A DNA stretch of 60,000 nt from assembly GCF_030272615.1 (NCBI RefSeq), contig NC_081412.1, positions 541,032,335 to 541,092,334 of the forward strand, given 5' to 3'. The position numbers and the translations under genes are program-made. The notes below the pieces were generated by a model. The model did no database searches. It was not told where the DNA came from and worked only from the letters and a program-made list of their open reading frames with translations. Below, one piece after another: positions 22,695 through 33,790 of this stretch; the stretch's first letter is position 1; every line of letters starts with the position of its first letter. The stretch comes from Cryptomeria japonica. Lineage: Eukaryota > Streptophyta > Pinopsida > Cupressales > Cupressaceae.

Positions 22695-23420
22695 ATGTCC
22701 TTAGTTTGTCAAGCTCTGACCTTGCATTGTATTGCTTTACCAAATATAATCAACCCGACTCTACTCAATATCATACTTCCAATGATAGTAAATAATCCTT
22801 GGGGGGCTGCTATAGGTCCATTGAACTTAGGTTTAAATCTCAATCCCTTACCCAAAGGTGCTAGAGATCACTTGCCAAAATTTAGTGGGGATGGAAAAAT
22901 CACCGTTGATGAGCACCTAAATGTATTTAATGTGGCTTGTGGGATAATAGTTGTTCAACACAAGGATGTTGCTGTAAGATTGTTTGTCCAAACACTAACT
23001 GGAGTAGCAGCAGATTGGTTCTATCATTTACCAAATAGTGTGATAACAAATTGGCAAGGTTTGAAAACAAGGTTTGAGGCAAGATTCAAAGTGGCTGAAG
23101 ATGAACACTCTCTTTTGGCTCAATTGGCCTAGTTAAAGAAAGAGATTCGAGAGCCTATGAGGGACTTTGTAGCAAAATTTAATAAGATTGTGCCTAAAAT
23201 TCCAGTTAATCAAAAGCCCTCAGATGATAATCTTAAGTGTTTCTTTATTAATTCTATGCCTTCAAGAATAGGTTTCCTGATTCGCAGGCAAATATTTACA
23301 AATTTAAGTGCTACCAAAACACTTGCAGTTGAGTTGGAAAATGATCTAATCATGGCAGGTAAATAGAAAAGAGAAGTACAGACACCCATTGCCCAACCTT
23401 CTACTTCTTCTGATCCTGTA
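22695..23420 (+). pseudogene. Gag of element B
   Basis: The first ATG of the conserved frame (22695) gives MSLVCQALTLHCIALP. The sequence continues NNPWGAAIGPLNLG, ARDHLPKFSGDGK, VDEHLNVFNVACG and the Retrotrans_gag core GVAADWFYHLPNSVITNWQG and FEARFK. The frame stays open except for TAG codons at about 23130 (LA-stop-LKKEI), 23364 (GK-stop-KRE) and 23424 (VI-stop-RLMN). The first and third are at the same codons as in A. There is no frameshift over 700 bases and no CCHC knuckle. Confidence 0.88.
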
Positions 23421-24660
23421 ATCTAGAGATTGATGAATGATGTGATTACTCTTAAAAGACAATTGCCTAAAGCAAGTACCTCATACCCATCCCCCTATCA
23501 GTACCTAGGAGGAATATTACAAATCAATCTTTGGGTTATGGGAATAAGACTGCAATTACCCCCTGCTTAGCAAAGATTAGCAATTGAGGCACCACCACCT
23601 AAAGGGAGTATGTGTGTTTTTCATCTCACCGATGAACATGATGGTAGTTCCTATCTTAAGATGGTGTGTTACACACAATTGATGAATTCTAAAGATACCT
23701 CAAATGAGTGGGGCAAAGAAGAATCTTTAAAGAAACCTGGCGACTCTGAAATCCACTTCCTTGAGTACGAGTCAGAATCAAAAAGAAGGGGTGATATTTT
23801 GGTTACTTTAGAATATCCTTCATGCATTATGCTCACAAGAAATCAACAAAATATAAAACCCCGGGGTGTCTCTTCATCTTTAGTTGTGAATTTCAAAGGT
23901 AAGGGGATTGATCTGAAATTTCATAACAATGATAAAAAATTGCAAGAATCTCCAATTTTAAGGTCTATTGAAAAAGAAAGTTCATTTGATATTGTAGAAT
24001 ATTGCAAATCTTCTCAAATTCAAATTACACCTACCAAGTACCTTAAGATAAATCCCAAAGAACTAGACAGGCTCATATAGTTTGTAAAAGGGAATAATGT
24101 ACTACGGGCTAATGGAACACAATAATCAATAAATGCCATATTGCCCTCACATAGTGATGAATTGGTTCACCTCGTGGCTTATGAAAAGGAGTCTGAAATA
24201 ATTGCTCTTCAAACAGATGATTCTATACTTGCCCTTGAGTCAAAACCAAAACCCTTTTACATATCATTATGCATAAATGGCCCTAAGTTAAATAATTGTA
24301 TTATAGATTCAGGTGTATCTGACAATATAATGCCTTCTGCAGTAGCTAAAGCATTAGAGTTGTCCTTGAGAAAAAATTTTGGTAGATGTTATTCTATGGA
24401 TTCAAAATAGATTCCTCTGCTAGGACAAATTAAAGATGCTCAAGTAGTCCTCGCCTACCCGCCCAAATAAAAGAATCAAGTTGACTATTCTGATAGCTGA
24501 AATCCCAACTAGCTATGACATGTTGCTAAGTCATACTTTCTGTAGGGATTTAGGTGGTGAAATTAAAATGGATTGGTCTCAAGCCACAATCCCTGTTGGA
24601 AAACAACGAGTCATTTTGCAGCCTGAACCAAAGTCTAAATTCACTGTTTTCCCTTTTGAT
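23421..24660 (+). pseudogene. Gag-Pro linker and aspartic protease of element B
   Basis: The linker carries MCVFHLTDEHDGSSYLKM and an acidic FLEYESESKRRGDILVTLE block. The protease core has CIIDSGVSDNIMPSAVAKALE with the catalytic Asp codon at 24306-24308. A stop replaces Gln in the SK-stop-IPLLGQ position (about 24408), and a +1 insertion near 24460 shifts the frame before KLTILIAEIPTSYDMLLSHTF. It would release Gag and Pol products in an intact copy. Confidence 0.86.
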
Positions 24661-24759
24661 GATGCAAGAGCTCAAACTTTGTATCATGACTGTCAATTTG
24701 GAAACTACATGATTTTGTCTGATAATGAGGTAGTGGGAGATCCATTACAGCCTAAGGGA

Positions 24760-25340
24760 GAAGAAATCTTGTGGTTAATGGAGTTTGATGGTAGTTGTGC
24801 AACATCAGGTTCAGGTGCAGGGGTAGTGTTAATCCCACCTCCTGGAAATCATATTCCTTTCTCTTTTAAATTGGAATTCAAAAATACCAACAATATGGCT
24901 GAGTATGAGGCTCTGTTGTTAGGTTTAGCTGAAGCTAAGAGGCTGGGAGTGAAACTCTTGTGGGTCAAAGGAGATGCTGAACTGATTGTAAAACAAGTTA
25001 GAGGGTTTTTTAATGTTAAAAATGAAAGATTGAAACACTATCGGAATAGAGTTTGGGACGAAATCGAAGATTTTGATACATTTTCTATTGAGGCAATACC
25101 CAAAGAACTGAATTCAAAAGAAGATGCATTAGCAGTCTCAGCTTCTTCACTTGTTCCACATCCCAAATTTGTTGATAATATTTACAGGGTAGAGTTGATA
25201 TATCGGCCTAGTGTCCCAGACAACTCTGAGTTTTGGCAGGTGTTTGAAAATGACAAACAAATCAATAATTTTATGCAAAGTGTAGACATGTTTTCTGCCA
25301 TATATTTTAAAGGTTCAGATGCAAAGTGCAAATAATTTTC
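24760..25340 (+). pseudogene. RNase H-like (aRH) domain of element B, between protease and RT
   Basis: This lies in the longest open stretch of the element (284 codons from 24481). It has LMEFDGSCATSGSGAGVVL (first Asp), NNMAEYEALLLGLAEAKRLG (Glu), VKGDAELIVKQVRGFFNVK (Asp) and a PKELNSKEDALAVSAS end, so it matches the plant RVT_3-like RNase H fold with its catalytic residues. The classic Ty3 RNase H is present separately after RT. The open frame ends with TAA at about 25333. It could act in primer removal as the second RNase H, as proposed for Tat elements. Confidence 0.86.
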
Positions 25341-25679
25341 ACTAGAATGAGCCAAGGAGTTGCCTTATGGAATTATGTTGTTGAAAGGAAACAAGATCCC
25401 TAAAGGGCTGGTTTCATTGGAGCATCTGTTTCATTGTCATGACACCTACAAGAAGAACAAAAGTGATGAATCCCCTGAGGTTCAGGATATTGGAGGTTAC
25501 AAGAAGATCAACATCGATACTAAGGATGAACCTAAATATATCAATTGGGAAAATGTTGTACGCCTATAGAAAAGGAGAGGTTCATTAGTCTCCTATTGGA
25601 GTTCAAGGATGTGTTTGCTTGGTCTATGACAATCTTAAAAACTTCAGAGAGGGAAAATTCCAACATCAAATTCCTCTGA

Positions 25680-26420
25680 AACCTGGAGTAAGTCCTTTCT
25701 GACAAAAGCTTATAAGCTTCAATCCAAAAGTAGTTGAGGCTATATTTCAAGAAGTAGATAAGATATTAAAAGCTAGGATTATATACCCCATCCATCATTC
25801 TACATGGATAGCTAATATTGTACATGTTAGAAAGAAAAATGGAGAAATAAGGATCTGTGTAGATTTTAGAAATCTAAATTAGGCTAGCCTAAAAGATAAC
25901 TATCCACTACCAGCCATGGATCACGTTCTATAAACAGTTTTAGGATCAGAGATGATGTCCATGCTTGATAGATTTTTAGGCTATAATCATATCAGTGTTC
26001 AGGAAGGTGATCAACATAAAAGTGCCTTTATTACTCCCTAGGGTACATTTTCTTATAACTGAATGCCATTTGGTATGATTAATGTAGGAGCGACATTTCA
26101 ACGTGTTATGGATTTGTCCTTTGGTCATTTAAAGGATCATATTATTGTTGTGTATCTTGATGACTTAACAGTTTTCTCAAGAAGAAGAAAACATCACCTG
26201 CGAGACCTGAGACAAGTGTTATAGAGGTGTCGTGAGCATGGGGTGTCCTTAAACCCAAAGAAATCAGTGTTTGGAGTCACAAAGGGTAAGTTGCTTGGTC
26301 ATATTGTTTCTAAGGAAGAGGTGAAAATAGATCCTGAAAGGGTAAGAGAAATTCAACAAGTAACTCTAACATCAAGTAGGAATGTCATTAGATCCTTCTT
26401 TGGCTAGGTAAATTTTCTAA
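25680..26420 (+). pseudogene. Reverse transcriptase of element B, active site YLDD intact
   Basis: Blocks are KARIIYPIHHSTWIANIV, RICVDFRNLN, ASLKDNYPLPAMDHVL, a SYN-stop-MPFGMIN-like block and GATFQRVMDLSFGHL. VVYLDDLTVFS has the catalytic box at 26152-26163. The thumb follows (HGVSLNPKKSVFGVTKGKLLGH). Stops include SPF-stop-QKL (25700), LN-stop-ASL, VL-stop-TVLG and VL-stop-RCREHG; the first, third and fourth have counterparts at the same codon in element A. Confidence 0.92.
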
Positions 26421-26489
26421 GGAGGTTCATCCCGGATTTTGCAGAGACTACCAGGTATATCGTGAATTTGATGAGTGAGAAACAAGCTT

Positions 26490-26960
26490 TTAAATGGAAT
26501 GAGGAAGGGAAGAAAGCACTCGAATTAATAAAGAATGCTATTGGTCATGCGCCTGTTCTAGTTAATCCTAATTTTAGTAAGGATTTTGTTATCTACTATT
26601 ATGCCTTAGAGCACACTATGTCAAGAATTTTATTATAGAAGAATGAGGATAATGAAGAAGTCCCAATATCATTCATGAGTGTACCATTGAAAAAGCATGA
26701 ATTGAAGTACTCAATAATGGAAAAGAAAGCATATGTGGTTGTGAAGGCCGTAAAGCAATTAAGGTATTATATTCTCCATTCCCATGCAATTGTTTATGTG
26801 CCTCATTCCGTAGTCAAGAGCATATTGACACAACAAGACATAGGAATGAATAATAGAGCTTCCTAGGTGTCAAAAATTCAGGAGTTCAATTTAGATATTA
26901 GGCCCACAAAGTTGGTAAGAGGGCAGGGTTTGTGCAAGCTAATTGCTGAGGGTAAAGAGG
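26490..26960 (+). pseudogene. Ty3-type RNase H of element B
   Basis: The product runs FKWNEEGKKALELIKNAIG, VNPNFSKDFVIYYYALEH, a stop (ILL-stop-KNED, shared with A), SVPLKKHELKYSIMEKKAY, VVKAVKQLRYYILHSHAIV and VHSVVKSILTQQD-like residues. It then continues with KIQEFNLDIRPTKLVRGQ, typical of the RNase H to integrase connection. The DNA around the catalytic positions is only partly conserved. Confidence 0.8.
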
Positions 26961-26979
26961 GAGTGACAGAGTAATTTCC

Positions 26980-28270
26980 CTTAGTCTTGTTTGTTGGACT
27001 TCAGGATTCCTGGTTTGCAGATGTTGCTTAATACTTGACATATGGAGATTGCCCAGAACATCTTTCTTCAAAAGAGAAGAGGAACTTGAGGTTAAAAGCT
27101 GCTAAGTATGTCATTTTTAATGATGTATTATATAAGAGGGGATTGGATGGAACCTTCTTGCGCTGTGTAGATAGATCACTCCAAGAGTCTTTGTTGAAAA
27201 CATATCATGACAAAGCCTGTGGTGGCCATTTCTCATCAACGGTGACTACCTACAAGATTTTGAGGAATTGTTATTATTGGCCAGGGATGTTTAGGGATGT
27301 GTATGCATGGGTAGCCAAGTGTAAGAAGTGTAAGTTGTTCACAGGTAAGCCACAACTTGCAACATTACCACTCCAACCCATGGTTGTAGATGAACCCTTC
27401 AAACAATGGGGTTTGGATTTTATAGGCCCCTTGACACCTACTTCAAGTGCAGGACATACACATATATTGACAGCTACAGATTATTTTACTAAATGGGTTG
27501 AAGCCATTCCAATATGGAAGACATCTTCGGAGGTTGTCTGTAACTTTCTGAAAGAGAATATCTTGGTTCGATTCGGAGTTCTACTACAAATTGTGGCTGA
27601 TAATGCTACTAATTTCTCTTCTGCTGAGATGCCATTATTTTTCTATGATCATGGGATCTCCCTCGCTCACTCTTCTGATTATTATCCTTAGGGAAATGGT
27701 CAAGCTGAATCCAGTAATAAAAACCTTATAAACATCATGAAAAAATTAGTGAGTGAAAACTTTAAAGATTGGCATAAAAAACTGTATGAAGCTCTTTGGG
27801 CTGATTGTACATCTCCAAAAAGGGCTATTGGGATGTCACCATTTGAACTGGTCTATGGTGTAGGGCCTCAGGTAGCACTTCCTTTGGAACTTGCAGCTAC
27901 TAAGTTACAAACTGTCATTGAGGACGCTTATTTTTAAGAATTCTTTTGAAAAATGGATTATGCATTTGATGACGATTGATGAAGAAAGGGATAAATTAGT
28001 GGACCGAATAATAGTGTACCAAATGAGGGTGAAGAAAATATTTGACAAATGGGCCATGCTACATAAATTTATGCTAGGCGACCAGGTACTACTCTAGGAT
28101 AGAAGTAGGGAACCTAAAGGGGCACATACAAAGTTTGAATCGCTCTTGAAAGGACCATTCTTGATTCATGAGGTAAAGGGGCCAAATTCATTCAAGCTTT
28201 CCTATCAGGATGGTATTGCTCTTCCCCTGTCTTATAATGGATAGGATTTGAAATTATATCAATTGTGAAC
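26980..28270 (+). pseudogene. Integrase of element B, catalytic DDE residues preserved
   Basis: The zinc region has HDKACGGH and CKKC. The core has WGLDFIGPLTP (first Asp, about 27413), IVADNATNFSS (second Asp, about 27600) and, after one TAG at 27690, GNGQAESSNKNL (Glu, about 27706). The C-terminal part has FELVYGVGPQVALPLEL and a GDQVLL motif (28078), then FESLLKGPFLIHEVKGPNSF and a LPLSYNG end at 28240. There is no chromodomain. It is open for 218 codons from 27035. Target cutting gave 5-bp duplications, as seen for this element. Confidence 0.9.
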
Positions 28271-28436
28271 AGGAGTCCCATGTTGGTCTTGTATATAAGT
28301 TTTTGTTGGGTAGTTAGGTGTTGGTTTTGTTTTGATGTGTTTTTCGGTCCTTTCTTTTTGTAAGTGTGTTTGCGAAACCAGAGATTCTGAGTTCATGTCT
28401 TGGTCCTTTGTAGTCCCAGTCCCCAGTCAGAGCCAA
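28271..28436 (+). other. 3' untranslated tail of element B without a clear polypurine tract
   Basis: It matches A 8331-8502 and ends cagtccccagtcagagccaa directly before the LTR. The expected purine run is not visible; the best short candidate is the interrupted agtcagag next to the LTR. Confidence 0.5.
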
Positions 28437-31400
28437 TGTTAGTTCGCTCTTGTTTTTCTATCTTTTCGCGTTCTTTAAATTTTTTCCCCTTTGCAATTTT
28501 TCTTGAACTGAACCTCTCACTTGAACTGTTTCAAGGTTCAAGGTTCAAGTTCAAGTGTGGTATGTGACATAGTGGCTTTGTTAAAAAAGGCGTTAAAAGT
28601 CATGGTGGTTGTAGTTCATTGAACTTGAACCATGAACCATTAGAGTGGTTCAAGGTTCAAAGTTCAACATGTTAAAGCAAGTTTCGCGTAAGTCATATTT
28701 TATAATGGGTAAGCTTCATGTTCGCGTGTTTTACACTAATACTATTTTGAACTTGAACCTTTGAAGTTATTTTCGAAGGGTTCAAGGTTCAAGGTTCAAA
28801 CTTTGAGGATTGATGACTTTGGAGATAAAGTGGACAAGTGTCAACATATAGGGAATATTCTGGATTTAAAAGATGAACCTAGAGAAAATAAACTATGATG
28901 TGAATCTGTACTCGGGAATAATCATTCCAAATAATCATTTCAAGTAAAGGATGTGGAGGAGAAAATACTTTCTATTAATAAACTGTCAGAACTTGATCTT
29001 TTTGGCATGATTTGGCACGAATGAGTATGCAGTTTTCAAATCATGACAGATCGTGTGACCGATATTTTAAGCCAGTCCCTAAGATTTGTTTTATTGAAAG
29101 CATGCTACTTCTCTTTATTATTTACCCAATTTGGTAAGTAGACGGTTAATGCATGTGACATTTCTTGCTCCTGACTATGAATTCTTAGTTCTCCATGAAA
29201 GGTGAGAGTAAGTTCTTCCTCTTTTCTTGTTAGTTTTCATGAATTGAAAGTGTTATTTGATACTTCAGTCGATTCAGTCAATTCTTCCTGTTGTGCATTT
29301 TCTAATTATAAAGCTAAAATGAGACCAAAAGTACCTCAAGTAGACCATAAGTCTTGGCTAGTTAGATCCCTTCCTGACATAGGAGATACTTTTCTACTAT
29401 TAGTAGATTTAAATGAATTCCATGAAAGAATGTGAAATTCTGCTAGTTCCCCTTTGATGTAGAAAATTTCAGATAGTGGGTTGATAGAAGTTGTTGCATT
29501 TTCTCCCACTGTGTCATGTCCAGAAGTAGTTTTGGAATGTATGAGTAGATATGATCCTGTAGAGAGGTGTGTAAGAGATGCAGAGGATAAGGTCTTTCTT
29601 GCAATTAATCGGGAGGTTGTTTCCGTCGTAATGAAAATACTAGAGAGAGAGCAATATGAGGATTGGACGGTATGCAAGTCGCAAGGTCTTTTCTCTGAGA
29701 GAAGTCATGTTATAGGAGTGTCATTGCAAGAAATTGGTTATTAAAATTCCAAAAAGAGGGTTCAAGACTGCCAAGCCCATTAACCTGAGAGCATCTGATT
29801 TAGGAAGTAAGGGACATAGTCATTTTATTACATAGAATGCAGGGAAATGAGATAGCCTTTTATTGGGAGGATTGGATGTATTTCTTTAATCAGGTTATTT
29901 TTGGTGACAAGAGATACATAGATTGGGCAGAGTTAATTGCAAAAAGAATGCATGAGGGTTTAAGTTGTTTTGGGAACAAAAACTTCTATATGTCATTCTA
30001 CCTCATATACTTTTTAGCTTGTAATCGTCAATGGGTAGGTCTGTATCATGAAACTTGGCAGAATGATATGAGGATATATGAATATCACCCACATTTGCAA
30101 CAACATAGGGTTACTGAAAATTATTATAAGGTTCACAATATTTTCCTGGGCAGGTTGGTATTTAAATCGAAATGAGATGTTCATAAGAGATTGACTGAGG
30201 AAGTTAATATATGACAGCTTCTATATTGAGTTCTCCAGGTTCACTTATTTGAGGGTTTGTGGCTTTGAAGGAGAACCCTACAAATTACCAAGTTATGCCT
30301 CTGACAGGCAAGTATTAATTGAAGTTTGTAGGTAATTGGCTCATATAGATAAGAAATATGGGGAAGAACACCAAACAGGAGTTTCCTTTCCCATTGAGCT
30401 CACATACTACACTTGTAGTAGTGTCTCAGATGCTTTGAATTTGAAACTAGAGTTCAAAAGGTTCAATTTTTAGTTGTATTTCCCTACACTGAATTTGATA
30501 CTAAAGGATTTGCAATGACACACTTTACATTCAGGGAGAATTTTTGACATGTACCTGATTTAGAAGACTTTTGGGTGGATTGTGTGGATGAGTATGAAGT
30601 CTAAAAAAGAGCTCACCTAAGACTCACATTGAAGCAAATTCGAGATTATGGTCTAAAGATAAACACTGCAAATATTGTGGATGATGAAAATGATTTGCTT
30701 GATTCCAAATTTGTTGATGATAGGCAGCCAGGCGTAATACTAGAGATTGACTGGACAAAGGATGAAGAAGAACAAATTCAAACTAGAACAATCTTGGTCA
30801 TTTGAAGAACAAAGAAGTGGCTTAAAAAGCGAACACCAAGAAGAAGCTCAAGGAAAGATTCAACCTGACCCACCGAGGTCTTGGTATTTGATTCTCTTGT
30901 CCCATCTTGTGCTGCAGGTTCACAAAAATAAGGAAAAGGAGGACAGAGAGCCAAGACAGTACAAACCAAAGAGGAGATGACTTCTGTTAGAGTTACCCAC
31001 TCAAGAACAAGAGGAAAAAGACACTCCTTTCTTGGTTATACTGTAGTAGTTGATCTTGAGATGGATAATACTTTAATTGATCCAATAAAAGAGCGACAAG
31101 GTCTAGCAGATGAGGGTAATAATCAGCAAGAACAGGAAGCCTCAAGTGAAGTTACTATTACGGTAGTCAGGGATGAAAAAGAAAATGGGAATAACCCAGA
31201 TAGGTCTCAAGTTCCTTCAGGACCAGTATGGTTAGAAAACATGTTAAGCAGCAAGAAGAGAAATATTGTTCCAGCCTCGATTACAGTTGAAGATATGGTG
31301 AGTAAGTGCCTGGGAAAAACACCTAAGGCAAAGAAGTCAAAAACCATGTCAAAGATTGATTTTGATGCAGATAGTGGGAATTGGATTGCAGAGATAGCAT

Positions 31401-33264
31401 GTCGATTAATAGATGAGAAGACAAAGAGCCCTACAACTCGGGACTTTGCTATTGAAAGGATTAAAATTGGAACTGCCTCTTTAGCTACATATGTGCTTCA
31501 TCTTGAAGCTTCAACAAAGAAAATCATAACCAGGACCTGGAAAGACAAGAAGGATAAACATCAGATGAAAGAGATGTTACGGAGGATGGCAGAGTATATT
31601 GAGGCAATAAATTATCCAAATCCTCAACCTCTATCACAACTTCCAATGTCTTTCGATCCTAAGTCCCCTACAAATCAAAAGACTCTGGAACAAATACATA
31701 AATGCAGGTTGATCACATAAACTGTGATGTAGTGGAGTGGCTAGAATGAATTCAGAAGTCTGGTGCAAAATACTTTGTTAATTTAAGTAGAGTATATAAT
31801 GGGGCGATACAAGTCATGAAGGAATTGGAAGTCGAGATCATCAATTGAAAAAATGAAGAAGCTAAATGGGCACCAAAAGCTGCACAGATGCGAGAAGAGC
31901 AAAATTATGGGGTAATGAAGTTTCTTGCGGAAAGACTTGTGGCAGGTTTGAATGATAGTATTTTGTATGTGTGCTAGAAGAATATTGAATGGAGAAATTC
32001 TCTAATAAAACAGGCTTATGGGGACTTCACGAAATTGATAAATCAACTCGTAGAGTTAATCACCTCCATGAGAAATGAACTCGTGTGGATTGGGATAAAA
32101 TATCTGAAAGATAATGGAAGAACCCTTGAGACAATTGAGGTTATAACTGAATCATTTAAAGGCAAAAATAATTATGTGAAAGAAGCTAAGGGTTTAGTTC
32201 CAAATGACCTAAGTGTGATTGCTAAGATTGAATCACTATTGTTTTTATGCATCAGACATCTGGATAGTCACTCCGACAAAGTTGTGCAGGTTCAGAAGGA
32301 AAAAGAAGTCTAGAAGCAATGAATGGCACATGTGGGATTACCTCATGAGAAAATCATTTAGCACTTTGCCACTACACATGCGGATTGGAAGAAAGAAGCA
32401 GTTACCAGAACTGCATAGTAATATTTTCCGCTGATGATAGATCCTTTTACTTGTCAGTTGCAAAAATAATTTTATTGTGATGCTGGTTTCAATGACTTTG
32501 TAGGGCGGAAGTTGGGTTTCCATGTTTCCCGTTTTATCCATTGGCCAGGTTGTGGCTATATATCTATGTTTTTGAGACTCTGGGAAGGTTCGAAAAATGG
32601 TGATTTTTTTTTACAATAGATAATATTTGTGTTTTTTTTTAAAGAATTGCTGGAAACTGGAATGATTGATCAATCAATATAAGTTATGGTGTTATCTTTA
32701 AATCTGGGTGTTTAAGGAATAGTATTATTTCCTGAGAAGTTTGCTTTAAACATGATATCACTTTATGCTCAGCCATTTCTATGTTTTCTTCAATTCATGG
32801 TTACCATTAGTTGTTAGTAGACTCATTACGTATTGATTTGCGCTGATCCCCCTTGCCCTATGAGGCATGAGAGAGTATCGATCAAACTTCAATATTGATG
32901 AGCTTCTGCTATGCTTTGAATTTATACAGTGAGCATGTTTGTGAATCGAAGTCTGTGAACTCTCATTAAATTCTTTTTAGAATATTTTCTCTGCTTTTAG
33001 TTTGGAGGCATTCATTTGTGTTGATGGATGAATGCTAAAGCCTTTCAATGCTTTCTGGTAAAAAGTGTTAGCATTTAATTTATATAATAAATTCATTGCA
33101 AATCATATGAGGAGCTGCCATCCAATGCAGAGGTTGAATTTTAATCAATTCATACAAATATTGGTAGTTTGTTTCTTTTCATAATGGGCGAACTAGAGTT
33201 ATATTTTTACTTAAGGAAGATAATTATTAAGATTTTAGAAAAGAGACAAATCTATTTACCAACA
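28437..33264 (+). repeat. 3' LTR of element B
   Basis: It is 4,828 bp and collinear with the 5' LTR along its whole length. Equivalent sites are the GGTTCAA arrays 28530-28800, ORF start 29319, TATA-like 32557-32564 and AATAAA 33086-33091. Confidence 0.95.
29319..32430 (+). pseudogene. LTR-internal ORF in the 3' LTR of B, more decayed copy
   Basis: It starts at ATG 29319 (MRPKVPQVDHKSWLVRSLPD), which aligns with ATG 9414 in A. The blocks match the 5' LTR copy, with the longest open part at 30977-31720 (247 codons, MTSVRVTHSRTRGKR... to KCRLIT). Three or more frameshifts and stops such as RM-stop-NSA (29432) differ from those in the 5' LTR. Where one LTR has a stop the other often has a sense codon, so the frame was more intact at insertion. 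In a genomic transcript this copy would lie in the 3' U3. Confidence 0.68.
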
Positions 33265-33269
33265 GATAG

Positions 33270-33790
33270 GCCACAAGCTTTATATTTTTGAAGTGCTATG
33301 TATTATGGAGGAGAGACAATTTGATTTGTGAAGAAAATTGCAGCATTTTTTCCGTCTTATAAATCTATGTATTTATGAATTGAAGTGTGAATCTCTATGA
33401 ATATTTGATTCAATTGAGGAATTTGTCATCTTTCCAATACAGTGTATGTGAGTGTGCAAAAATAAAAACTTTTGAAATGTCTTTCTTGCCGATTAGAGGA
33501 ATGAAAATCTGTGAGCTTTTAAAAGAAATATGTGCTAAAAAAATATTTGTGGTGTTCATTTTGTGTTGACATATGAATTCTTAAGTACCTTTAATGCTTT
33601 CTGGTAAAAAGTGTACATAGAAATTGTTGTAACCTAAGCTTATTGAAAATAATTCTTGGGGAGTTGTACCCGTATAGAGAGGTTAATTGTTTAAGCAATT
33701 ATCGAACTGTTGGTGTATTTTGTCTTTTGTTTATGGGCATGCAGAAGTTAAAGAATTAAAATATCTAAAAGAAAAATCTATTAACCAACA
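33270..33790 (+). repeat. 3' LTR of element A, segment 3 of 3 (terminal part)
   Basis: It resembles the last 520 bases of B's LTRs: the CTTTCTGGTAAAAAGTGT block (33598-33615), a GGAGTTGTACCCGTATAGAGAG block aligned with B's GGAGCTACCCTCTAATGCAGAG, and the ending TTAACCAACA at 33790. It is clearly more diverged from B than B's LTRs are from each other. Confidence 0.8.

Larger units (their letters stand above)
17679..33264 (+). mobile_element. Element B: complete 15.6-kb Ty3/gypsy Tat-like retrotransposon with 4.8-kb LTRs
   Basis: LTRs are 17679-22487 (4,809 bp) and 28437-33264 (4,828 bp), both TGTTAG...CCAACA. The flanking 5-mers are identical, gatag at 17674-17678 and 33265-33269. Internal order is PBS, gag, protease, aRH, RT, RNase H, integrase. 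It sits inside the 3' LTR of element A, 194 bp from copia F. In one window compared by eye (from 18549 against 29328) I counted about 20 differences in roughly 230 bases, so insertion was not recent. Each LTR carries a 3-kb unknown reading frame. Many stops make the present copy defective, but the RT YLDD box and the integrase DDE residues survive. Confidence 0.96.
2486..33790 (+). mobile_element. Element A: Ty3/gypsy Tat-like retrotransposon, 5' LTR missing, 3' LTR split by two insertions
   Basis: The internal region (2490-8502) has PBS, gag, protease, aRH, RT, RNase H and integrase in that order. Only AACA (2486-2489) remains of a 5' LTR. The 3' LTR starts TGTTAG at 8503 and is found in three pieces: 8503-12605, 17485-17678 and 33270-33790, together about 4,818 bp. 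That matches the 4,809 and 4,828 bp LTRs of element B. Copia F and element B lie between the pieces. The LTR end (…CCAACA, 33790) abuts the gag part of element C, so A probably inserted into C. Stops and frameshifts in every domain make it non-autonomous. Confidence 0.88.
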
